From an uncultured Ruminococcus sp. (GTDB lineage: Bacteria; Bacillota; Clostridia; Oscillospirales; Acutalibacteraceae), in NCBI GenBank assembly GCA_902773165.1, contig CACYDO010000161.1, forward strand, positions 1 to 6,701: a stretch of 6,701 nt of DNA, written 5' to 3'. The notes beneath the pieces are model-generated. The model saw only the letters and a program-made list of their open reading frames with translations. It searched no databases and was not told where the DNA came from. Of this stretch, positions 1 to 5,531 are shown piece by piece (the first letter of the stretch is position 1; every line of letters starts with the position of its first letter). A program made the translations under genes and the position numbers.

Positions 1-37
1 CAGTAATTTGTGCCATACAATGATAGCAGTAAACCAT
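1..37 (-). CDS. Start of an unidentified gene running off the left edge; possible zinc ribbon
   Basis: An open frame begins on the minus strand about 105 nt downstream of mreB and leaves the window after 12 codons. The visible protein is MVYCYHCMAQIT. The Cys-x-x-Cys pair (residues 4 and 7) followed by Met resembles the first half of an N-terminal zinc ribbon, as found on many small clostridial proteins and on some serine/threonine kinases; that is inference from very few residues. An AAAGGA (54..49) lies 11 nt before the ATG at 37, slightly far. An in-frame ATG at 46..44 is only 2 nt from the same site and so is less likely. No clear terminator separates this frame from mreB, so read-through transcription is possible. 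The function cannot be named. Confidence 0.45.
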   Translation of the reverse strand, partial: MVYCYHCMAQIT

Positions 38-141
38 TTGTGTCATCGTCCTTTAATACATAGTTTTGTACATTGATGATAAATGTCAAATTTCAAAATA
101 TAAATTCCCTAAAAAATATATAATTCCCTTGTTTGTATATA

Positions 142-1164
142 TCAATACGGCATACTTAACGGATTTACCGCGCCGTTTTCGTCTATTTCAGCCTGACCAA
201 TGTATTTCAGCGCCGAGCCGCAGCCGTTTATTACGCAGTCTGACGGATTTTCGGCGATATGAGCGTCAAGCTTTACCTGCTGCTCTATCAGCTTGTCAAA
301 GCCCCTGAGCAGCACTCCGCCGCCGGTCAGCATAATACCGTCCTTATAAATATCTCCGACAAGCTCCGGCGGTGCTTCTTCAAGCACGTTCTGCACCTGC
401 TGAGTGATAAGCGACGCTGTTTCTGCAAGAGTTTCCCAAAGCTCAGAGCTTCTCAGCTCAACTGCCTGCGGAAGCCCCGTTACGGTGTTTCTGCCCTTTA
501 CTGTGCAAACGCGGTCTTCCTCGGGCTTTATAACCGAGCCGATCTCTATTTTTGCACGCTGAGCCGTAACTCTTCCTATGATCAGATTATATTTGCGGCG
601 GACATATTTCATAATCTCTTCATCAAAGCTGCCGCCGCCTATTTTCATTGATTGGGATACAGATATATCTCCCAGAGATATTACCGCGATATCTGTGGTT
701 CCGCCGCCCATATCGAGTATCAGTCTGCCGTGAGGACTTCGTATATCAAGTCCTGCACCGATTGCGGCGGCCTTAGAAGCTTCGATCAGACTGACGCTGC
801 GAACGCCGATAGAGAGAATAGAATTAACTACGGCACGTTTTTCAACATCGGTGATCTCGCCCGGAATGCAGGCAACTACCCGGGGCTTCATGATACGGCT
901 GATATTAGCTTTTCCCAACTGGAGCTTTATCATATTCTCCACTAAGTAAAAATCGGAAATAACCCCTCCTACTATCGGCTCGATAGAGTTAAGCCGCTGA
1001 GATGTTCTTCCCATCATCGCGTAAGCCTCTGTGCCGACAGCAACAATATCATCGTTATCTAAATTAATTGTTACGACAGAAGGTTCGTCAAGGAACTTAC
1101 CTTTGCCTGCAATATATATTCTGGTGTTTGATGTTCCCAGATCTATGGCAATATCAATACTCAC
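142..1164 (-). CDS. mreB: MreB/Mbl-family actin-like protein, divergent active site
   Basis: Bacterial actin homologue that forms membrane-associated filaments and guides cell-wall synthesis by the elongation machinery. The protein has 340 residues, the normal family length. Motifs in order: phosphate 1 loop AIDLGTSNTRIY (6-17), DEPSVV (26-31), VGTEAYAMMGRT (43-54), KPRVVACIPGEITDVEKRAV (93-112), phosphate 2 loop LDMGGGTTDIAVISLG (150-165), adenine-side helix AKIEIGS (204-210), and LTGGGVLLRGFDKLI (279-293). I chose the GTG at 1164 because AAGGGAAG lies 7 nt upstream; an in-frame TTG at 1191 would add 9 residues and has a poorer site. Oddities: the usual IEEPMAAAIG is IEASKAAAIG (127-136), replacing the second Glu, assigned a catalytic role in MreB, with Ala129. 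The usual AGDEMDEAI is GGGSFDEEI. No mreC or mreD is adjacent. Its own promoter lies just upstream. MreB, Mbl and MreBH cannot be told apart here. Confidence 0.93.
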   Translation of the reverse strand: MSIDIAIDLGTSNTRIYIAGKGKFLDEPSVVTINLDNDDIVAVGTEAYAMMGRTSQRLNSIEPIVGGVISDFYLVENMIKLQLGKANISRIMKPRVVACIPGEITDVEKRAVVNSILSIGVRSVSLIEASKAAAIGAGLDIRSPHGRLILDMGGGTTDIAVISLGDISVSQSMKIGGGSFDEEIMKYVRRKYNLIIGRVTAQRAKIEIGSVIKPEEDRVCTVKGRNTVTGLPQAVELRSSELWETLAETASLITQQVQNVLEEAPPELVGDIYKDGIMLTGGGVLLRGFDKLIEQQVKLDAHIAENPSDCVINGCGSALKYIGQAEIDENGAVNPLSMPY

Positions 1165-1171
1165 ACTGATG

Positions 1172-1179
1172 CTTCCCTT
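1172..1179 (-). promoter_or_regulatory. Ribosome binding site deciding the mreB start
   Basis: AAGGGAAG on the minus strand, 7 nt before the GTG at 1164..1162. This supports the 340-residue protein that begins VSIDIAIDLGTS, in line with family N-termini, over the longer frame opening with TTG at 1191. Confidence 0.65.
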
Positions 1180-1206
1180 CTGAACATACAAGTTTTCCCA
1201 TATTTA

Positions 1207-1236
1207 ATTATAGTATAGCAAGACCCTTTTTGTCAA
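1207..1236 (-). promoter_or_regulatory. Housekeeping (sigma-A type) promoter of mreB
   Basis: A perfect TTGACA (1236..1231) and a perfect TATAAT (1212..1207) are separated by 18 bp. Transcription would start near 1200, giving a leader of about 35 nt that contains the mreB ribosome binding site. Both hexamers match the vegetative consensus, so strong, constitutive expression independent of recD2-comF is predicted. Confidence 0.85.
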
Positions 1237-1384
1237 TATGCAATAAAATGTTTGTTACCCAAATATCAAAATTTTATTTTTATTTTATCAATTTACGTGT
1301 GTTTTTTTAGTCAAAAACTCAGATTAAAATACGCAAATGTGTATATAATACGAATTGCAAAGTGATATGATTTTTATATACCGA

Positions 1385-1411
1385 TATAAACAATGAAATT
1401 AATTGTTTATA
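1385..1411. repeat. Perfect 10-bp inverted repeat, possible operator
   Basis: TATAAACAAT (1385-1394) and ATTGTTTATA (1402-1411) are exact reverse complements around a 7-nt centre. The dyad is 44 nt past the comF stop and about 150 nt upstream of the mreB -35. No T-run follows on either strand and the stem is almost all A-T, so an intrinsic terminator is unlikely. A protein-binding operator is possible, as is chance in AT-rich DNA. Confidence 0.4.
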
Positions 1412-1454
1412 ACAAAAAATAACAAATAGTATGCATTACCATATTAATAATAGA

Positions 1455-2075
1455 CTAATAAAGCAACGTAATAGAGCAAACCGATTTTGCTCCGCTTGAA
1501 AGGAGCGCGTCCGAACAGGCGCTGAGAGTAGAGCCCGTTGTAACGACGTCATCGAAAATAAGAATACTTCTGCCTTCTATATTTGCTCCGTCACGGGATC
1601 TATACAGCCCGACGACGTTTTCAGCTCTTTCCTTTGCAGAAAGATCGTGCTGAAAGCCGGTGAACTTCGTTTTTAAGAGAAGAGATTCATAAACCGAGCC
1701 GCTGCGTTTTGCGGTGCTTTGAGCAAGAAGCTTAGCCTGATCGAAACGATTTCCCGGAAGAGCATGTTTTACGGGGACAGACGTATAAACGTCAAAGGGC
1801 GTATCAACAGGCGCATAGCTTACCAGCTTTGACAAAGTAATTGCGAAAGCCTTGTAATACTGCCGGCAGTTTCCGTACTTATACCTTAACATTGATTCTT
1901 TGAAAAAGTCTAAGTACGGAAAAGCGGAGATACACGGAGTTCCGTTCGGCAGCAGCTGGATATGATGTGCATCGTTTATCATCTTCATGCAGCTGCTGCA
2001 TGCTTCGCAGACGCAGCCTGTAAGCGTATCGCAGTACGGACAGCGCGGAGGAAAAAAGAGATCGTAGAGCGTCAT
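1455..2075 (-). CDS. comF: ComF-family phosphoribosyltransferase-like protein
   Basis: ComF-type protein of 206 residues. In naturally competent bacteria ComF is a cytosolic protein needed for uptake of transforming DNA; in many other bacteria its role is unknown. It shows an N-terminal zinc ribbon with Cys12, Cys15, Cys23 and Cys26 (Cys21 and Cys29 are also present), then a type I phosphoribosyltransferase fold. Family marks are RFDQAKLLAQ (110-119), a QHDLSAKERAENV segment (142-154) and the PRPP-binding loop ILIFDDVVTTGSTL (171-184) with its acidic pair Asp175-Asp176. The ATG overlaps the recD2 stop as ATGA. No good ribosome binding site precedes it, so translation probably depends on coupling to recD2. 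The enzymatic substrate, if any, cannot be told from sequence. Confidence 0.9.
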   Translation of the reverse strand: MTLYDLFFPPRCPYCDTLTGCVCEACSSCMKMINDAHHIQLLPNGTPCISAFPYLDFFKESMLRYKYGNCRQYYKAFAITLSKLVSYAPVDTPFDVYTSVPVKHALPGNRFDQAKLLAQSTAKRSGSVYESLLLKTKFTGFQHDLSAKERAENVVGLYRSRDGANIEGRSILIFDDVVTTGSTLSACSDALLSSGAKSVCSITLLY

Positions 2076-4300
2076 AATGATAATTGTTCGTTTTCCATGC
2101 CGCGGATAAGGAACTCTTTGAGCATAGTGTAGCGCAGAGTCCTCTTGTTATTTCGTATCATTTCAGTCATTTCCTCGGGTCGTCCGACGAGTATCAGCAG
2201 TTTTTTTGCGCGCGTTACCGCGGTGTAAAGAAGATTTCTGTACAGCAGCGGACGCGGACTTTTCCACATGGGGATAATAACCGCTTCAAATTCGTTGCCC
2301 TGACTTTTATGCACCGTAGTGCAGTAAGCAAGATCAAGCTCCGCAACATCGTCGTAGGTATATTTTGCAGTTTTGTCGTCAAATTTTATAATGACTTCTC
2401 TGCGGTTCCGGTCGATAGAATCAAGAATACCTATATCGCCGTTAAAAACGCCTTCACCCATAGTTCCGTCGCTTTTCTCCCATTGAATATTATAGTTGTT
2501 TTTTATCTGCATGACCTTATCGCCTGAACGGAGTGTTCTTCCGTTGACGATAAGCTCGGTTTTTAGCTTGTCTTCAGGATTTATCGCTTCCTGAAGAGCG
2601 CGGTTAAGCTCGTTTGTACCCATTGCCCCGATACGCGAAGGGGAGAGGACCTGAATATCCGACATGACCGAGAAACCGTATGCCTTTGGCAGACGTGAAC
2701 GGCAAAGCTCTATTACCGTGTTCATTGTTTCTGCCTCGGAGGCGCAGCGCAGGAAGAAAAAGTCGTTATCCTTGCGGTCGGTCACGGGGATCTCCCCTCT
2801 GTTTATCAGATGTGCGTTGGTAATTATCAGGCTTTTCATCGACTGACGAAAAACCTCGTTAAGTGCGACTGTCGGCAAAATTCCCGAGGAGATCAGATCT
2901 CCGAGAACGTTTCCCGCGCCCACGCTTGGCAGCTGGTCGCTGTCTCCGACGAGAATAAGCCTGCACCCGAGAGGAAACGCCCTCATAACGCTGTCAAGCA
3001 GCAGAGAATCTATCATAGAAACCTCGTCAAGCACAAGCGCGTTGCACGACAGCAGGTTTTGTTCATTCTTTCGGAAAACGGGTTTCTCATCGTCAGACCA
3101 CTCAACCTCAAGAAGCCTGTGTATAGTTTTTGCTTCGCAGCCTGTGACCTCGCTCATGCGCTGAGCGGCTCGTCCTGTGGGAGCTGCAAGGAAGACCTTC
3201 TCGCCGTTTTCCTTTAATATTCTTATTATCGCATTCAGCGTTGTTGTTTTGCCTGTGCCGGGGCCGCCTGTAAGAATAAGCGTTCCGCGTGACAGCGCCA
3301 TAGATATTGCTTTTTTTTGCAGAGCTGCGTATTTTATATTTTCATCGCGCTCGACTGCGCTGATCTGCTCGTCAATGTGTTCTATGATCTTAGGAGGGAA
3401 ACGCAGCAGCATTTGCAGACGTGCCGCAGCATACGTTTCTGCGCGGTGATAGATCGGAAGAAATATAAACTCCATTCCGTCAGATGTGCGGACATCGCTG
3501 TAAAGCGACGCGTCTGTAACCATTTCCGAGATAACGTCGTCAACGAGCGCTTCTTCGTTTTTTGTAAAGCCTGCACATGTAGAAACAAGCTTATTTCTTG
3601 GCGCACACGTAAAACCGTTTGTTGTATTGTGATTGAGAATATGTACGAGAGCTGCGCGAATTCTCAGAGTGCTGTCAATTTCATTTTCCTGTGATCCGGC
3701 AATTTCGTCGGCGCGTTCAAAGCTGAGGTTTATACCTTCCTCGCAAAGCACATAGGGATTAGTTTCAATAAGCTTGCGAGCGCCTGTTCCTAATTTTTTC
3801 CATATTCTTACAGCTTCCTCGGGACGGATCTCATATTTTGAAAGATAGATCAGCAGCTCACGGAAACCAAACGTCTTTTTGAGCTGTTCGCTTATGTCGA
3901 GAGCTTTTTCTTTTGAAATTCCCTTTATGGAAGTAAGCTCTTCGGGAGAGTTTTCCATTATTTCAAGCGATTCATCGCCGAATTTTTCAACGATCCTTCG
4001 CGCCATCGCAGGGCCGACGCCCTTGATAGCCTTGCTTGAAAGATATTTAAGTATCGCCACGCTTGTAGATGGTGCAAAGCGCTCGAACATTACTACAGCG
4101 ATCTGTTCACCGTAGGCAGGGTGATTTTTCAGCTTTCCCGTCACCTTGATCTCGTCGCCTACATCAACTCCCGGCATTATACCGACGGCGCAGATAAGCT
4201 CGTCTCCATCGTCTATATTCATGACGGTATAGCCGTTATCCTCATTCCGGTAAACTATACCGTCAACGACTCCCCGAACCTCATAGCTCTGATTATCCAT
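2072..4300 (-). CDS. recD2: RecD2-type SF1B DNA helicase
   Basis: ATP-driven 5'-3' DNA helicase of the RecD2 group, the form found in bacteria without RecBCD and linked to DNA repair and replication-fork maintenance. At 742 residues it has the usual RecD2 length, with the N-terminal extension that separates RecD2 from RecD. An OB-like segment (about 5-75) is followed by helix-hairpin-helix repeats (IKGVGPAMARRIVEKFG, 92-108; LTSIKGISKEKA, 122-133). Helicase motifs are all intact: Walker A GGPGTGKTT (345-353), Ia LAAPTGRAAQRM (371-382), Walker B LVLDEVSMID (422-431), III LVGDSDQLPSVGAGNVLGD (450-468), EVFRQ (482-486), V VHKSQGNEFE (663-672) and VI YTAVTRAKKLL (692-702). AGAGGA lies 6 nt before the ATG. 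It leads a two-gene unit with comF. Often annotated as exodeoxyribonuclease V alpha, but the partner subunits are not implied. Confidence 0.96.
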   Translation of the reverse strand: MDNQSYEVRGVVDGIVYRNEDNGYTVMNIDDGDELICAVGIMPGVDVGDEIKVTGKLKNHPAYGEQIAVVMFERFAPSTSVAILKYLSSKAIKGVGPAMARRIVEKFGDESLEIMENSPEELTSIKGISKEKALDISEQLKKTFGFRELLIYLSKYEIRPEEAVRIWKKLGTGARKLIETNPYVLCEEGINLSFERADEIAGSQENEIDSTLRIRAALVHILNHNTTNGFTCAPRNKLVSTCAGFTKNEEALVDDVISEMVTDASLYSDVRTSDGMEFIFLPIYHRAETYAAARLQMLLRFPPKIIEHIDEQISAVERDENIKYAALQKKAISMALSRGTLILTGGPGTGKTTTLNAIIRILKENGEKVFLAAPTGRAAQRMSEVTGCEAKTIHRLLEVEWSDDEKPVFRKNEQNLLSCNALVLDEVSMIDSLLLDSVMRAFPLGCRLILVGDSDQLPSVGAGNVLGDLISSGILPTVALNEVFRQSMKSLIITNAHLINRGEIPVTDRKDNDFFFLRCASEAETMNTVIELCRSRLPKAYGFSVMSDIQVLSPSRIGAMGTNELNRALQEAINPEDKLKTELIVNGRTLRSGDKVMQIKNNYNIQWEKSDGTMGEGVFNGDIGILDSIDRNRREVIIKFDDKTAKYTYDDVAELDLAYCTTVHKSQGNEFEAVIIPMWKSPRPLLYRNLLYTAVTRAKKLLILVGRPEEMTEMIRNNKRTLRYTMLKEFLIRGMENEQLSL

Positions 4301-4333
4301 TACTATTCCTCTGATTAAACTATAATTGAGATT

Positions 4334-4362
4334 ATTATACCATAATTCGAATGATAAATCAT
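4334..4362 (-). promoter_or_regulatory. Extended -10 promoter of recD2-comF
   Basis: TGGTATAAT (4342..4334) is a perfect -10 with the TGn extension. The -35 position (ATGATT, 4362..4357, 17-bp spacing) matches weakly, as is usual for extended -10 promoters. Start would be near 4327, giving a leader of about 27 nt. The A and T tracts at 4366-4396, just upstream, could act as an UP element. Confidence 0.7.
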
Positions 4363-4456
4363 TAATTTTTAGAAAATTTTAAGAAAATTTAAAAAACAAT
4401 AACTGCAAATTGAAGCCTACAAGCAAATCAACATGCCTATTGAAATATAGTTTTAT

Positions 4457-4502
4457 AAAAAAAGCTTAAAGCCCTCCCGTAAAAATGCAGGAAGGCTTTA
4501 AG
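4457..4502 (-). terminator. Intrinsic terminator for minus-strand transcripts
   Basis: On the minus strand a 9-bp stem, CTTAAAGCC (4502..4494) with GGCTTTAAG (4473..4465), adds three inner pairs after a mismatch and is followed at once by C and seven T residues (4463..4457). It lies about 435 nt past the dpaB stop and upstream of the recD2 promoter, so it should end dpaAB transcription after the repeat island and insulate recD2. The plus strand lacks a T-run after the stem. Confidence 0.8.
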
Positions 4503-4644
4503 GGGACACCGCACAAAGACCGCCTGACGGCTTTCTACCGAATCTGCTTGATCTTTTTCCGTCATAGTACACAAAGTAACCTTGAAATACGTCAGTATAG
4601 TCTCGCCTGCCGGCTCGGTCGGTGCTTCTGCTGCGCAGAGGTCT

Positions 4645-4654
4645 CCACCGGAGA
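4645..4654. repeat. Left copy of 10-bp direct repeat (putative target duplication)
   Basis: CCACCGGAGA immediately precedes the left terminal inverted repeat. An identical copy (4831-4840) follows the right one, as expected of a target site duplication made on insertion. Confidence 0.65.
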
Positions 4655-4690
4655 AATGTCATTAACTTAAGAATTTCTCATTTGTTTTAA

Positions 4691-4732
4691 CCCCTCTGTC
4701 ACTTTGTGACATCTCCTCTTTCAGGGGAGACT
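4691..4732. repeat. Hairpin module, left copy
   Basis: This copy starts CCCCTCTGTCAC and contains two small stems: GTCAC-TTT-GTGAC (4698-4710) and CTCCTC-TTTCA-GGGGAG with one T-G pair (4713-4729). It is an inverted, diverged copy of 4753-4803, so the two could also pair with each other as a long foldback. Confidence 0.65.
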
Positions 4733-4752
4733 CTCGAAGTTTTTGTGAACCC

Positions 4753-4803
4753 AAGCCTCTCCTGAAAGGGGAGGTGTCAGCCGTTAGGCTGACGGAGGGG
4801 CTT
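4753..4803. repeat. Hairpin module, right copy (three-way-junction fold)
   Basis: An outer stem pairs AAGCC-T-CTCC (4753-4762) with GGAG-G-GGCTT (4795-4803 region). It encloses a small CTCC...GGAG hairpin and a perfect 7-bp stem GTCAGCC-GTTA-GGCTGAC (4776-4793). On the minus strand it reads CCCCTCCGTCAGCC...CACCTCCCCTTTCAGG, wording I associate with interspersed repeats in Ruminococcaceae genomes (recollection, not a search). Confidence 0.65.
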
Positions 4804-4830
4804 GGAAAACTGCTTAAGTTAATGACATTG

Positions 4831-4840
4831 CCACCGGAGA
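4831..4840. repeat. Right copy of 10-bp direct repeat (putative target duplication)
   Basis: CCACCGGAGA, identical to 4645-4654, one base after the right terminal inverted repeat. With the following CC it completes the GGAGACC side of the hairpin that the insertion split. Confidence 0.65.
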
Positions 4841-4937
4841 CCCGCACCCAGCGGTTCCTTTATGCACTCTGACGAAAAAATCTACTGCGCATCTTCGGCA
4901 CAATCACTGTGCGGTATTGCCTTAGCATAGTACAGTA

Positions 4938-5531
4938 TTATTGTTTCTTACTGCTGCCAGCCGATAAAACGGGCTGAAGCTGTTTTCCTTTAAGGGCAAA
5001 TTCAAGCGTTTGCGGAATAAGCGAGAAATCCGCAACGAGCGAATTAGGCTTTTTAACATGATCGTCCTGCCCCAGCGGCACGAAGTAGATATTCTTTCTG
5101 TTGAGCATATTTCCTATATTTTTTGCACCTGCGCCGAGAGCGTCGTTTGAAGCAAGCGCAATTACGACAGGACGCAGGATCCTCAGATGTGATTTTGCAG
5201 CCATAGTCACGCTTGTATCGGTGATACCGGCTGCAAGCTTAGCCAGCGTATTGCCTGTGCAAGGTGCAATAAGAATAATGTCGCAAAGCTCCTTAGGGCC
5301 TATCGGTTCAGCGTCCTTGATCGTACAGATAACTTTATTTCCTGTTATTTCCTCAACCTGTTTTACAAAATCTGCTGCTTTGCCGAAGCGGGTGTCTACG
5401 GAAACAGCGTTTTCCGACATGATCGGAAGTATATCATAGTCAAGCTCCTTTAGCTGCCTGAGCGAATCAAGCGCTTTTGAAAATGTGCAGTAAGAGCCGC
5501 ACATTGCGAAGCCTACCGTTATTTTTTTCAC
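4938..5531 (-). CDS. dpaB: Dipicolinate synthase subunit B
   Basis: Flavoprotein-like subunit (SpoVFB) that with DpaA converts the lysine-pathway intermediate to dipicolinic acid, the spore-core solute complexed with calcium. It acts in the mother cell. The protein has 197 residues, close to the roughly 200 of Bacillus DpaB. Family segments: N-terminal phosphate-binding loop GFAMCGSYCTF (7-17), TRFGKAADFV (47-56), EPIGPK (75-80), LIAPCTGNTLAKLA (87-100), DTSVTMAAKSHLR (105-117), RPVVIALASNDALG (120-133), NIYFVPLGQDD (147-157) and KKPNSLVADF (160-169). I chose the GTG at 5531 because AAGGGAGG lies 7 nt upstream and the protein then starts at the Rossmann strand; the frame stays open 40 codons further but that stretch lies inside dpaA and is basic, unlike the family. 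It overlaps the dpaA stop as GTGA. The lysine genes (asd, dapG, dapA) that follow it in Bacillus are absent. Confidence 0.95.
   Translation of the reverse strand: MKKITVGFAMCGSYCTFSKALDSLRQLKELDYDILPIMSENAVSVDTRFGKAADFVKQVEEITGNKVICTIKDAEPIGPKELCDIILIAPCTGNTLAKLAAGITDTSVTMAAKSHLRILRPVVIALASNDALGAGAKNIGNMLNRKNIYFVPLGQDDHVKKPNSLVADFSLIPQTLEFALKGKQLQPVLSAGSSKKQ

Larger units (their letters stand above)
1192..1454. other. AT-rich intergenic region between comF and mreB
   Basis: No gene is supported in this stretch. It holds the mreB promoter (1207-1236) and a 10-bp dyad (1385-1411). The rest is very AT-rich, with no GC-rich hairpin plus T-run that would be a textbook terminator for recD2-comF. 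A plus-strand TATAAT at 1344-1349 has no gene downstream and is probably chance. Confidence 0.6.
4655..4830. mobile_element. MITE-like foldback element, about 176 bp
   Basis: Perfect 17-bp terminal inverted repeats, AATGTCATTAACTTAAG (4655-4671) and its exact complement (4813-4829), bound an internal region made of two inverted copies of a hairpin module (4691-4732 and 4753-4803). The repeats continue imperfectly inward. The element is flanked by 10-bp direct repeats, with one extra G (4830) on the right. There is no transposase, and a 61-codon minus-strand frame through it is not protein-like. Length, terminal repeats and flanking duplication fit a miniature inverted-repeat element mobilised in trans. 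The transposase family cannot be assigned from this window. Confidence 0.7.
4503..4924. repeat. Older degenerate inverted-repeat element, interrupted
   Basis: The outer parts of the dpaB-recD2 gap are diverged inverted copies. Left 4508-4515 (ACCGCACA) mirrors right 4915..4908. Left 4550-4581 (GATCTTTTTCCGTCATAG... to ...AAAGTAACC) mirrors right 4882..4853 (GATTTTTTCGTCAGAG... to ...AAAGGAACC), with CCGAA also shared. The left arm is longer than the right. The arms meet at a hairpin that is whole only when the inner element (4655-4830) and one copy of its flanking repeat are removed: GGTCTCC, loop ACC, GGAGACC. No protein is encoded. It resembles a non-autonomous palindromic element; whether it is multicopy cannot be seen here. 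Confidence 0.6.

Noticed and set aside
60..89. TTGACA (89..84) as a promoter for the left-edge gene
   Set aside because: No good -10 at 16-18 bp (AAACTA or AACTAT), and the implied start would fall on the ribosome binding site.
98..130. AATTCCCT repeated at 103-110 and 122-129 downstream of mreB
   Set aside because: Only an 8-bp direct repeat in AT-rich DNA; it forms no hairpin and no terminator.
1165..1191. TTG start adding 9 residues to MreB
   Set aside because: The GTG at 1164 has AAGGGAAG at ideal spacing and gives the usual family N-terminus; the TTG is preceded only by a weak GGGA.
3177..3694. Plus-strand open frames opposite recD2
   Set aside because: They are antisense to an intact, fully recognisable helicase and have no start signals or protein-like features of their own.
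4485..4670. Plus-strand frame of 61 codons starting in the terminator stem
   Set aside because: It spans terminator, degenerate outer repeat and terminal inverted repeat, with no ribosome binding site or domain.
4662..4847. Minus-strand frame through the repeat element
   Set aside because: It is made of the inverted hairpin modules and terminal repeats, so its reading frame is a by-product of the repeat.
4885..4915. GCACA-TGTGC stem just after dpaB as a terminator
   Set aside because: The stem is short and the nearest T-run on the minus strand is more than 20 nt away; it belongs to the outer repeat arm.
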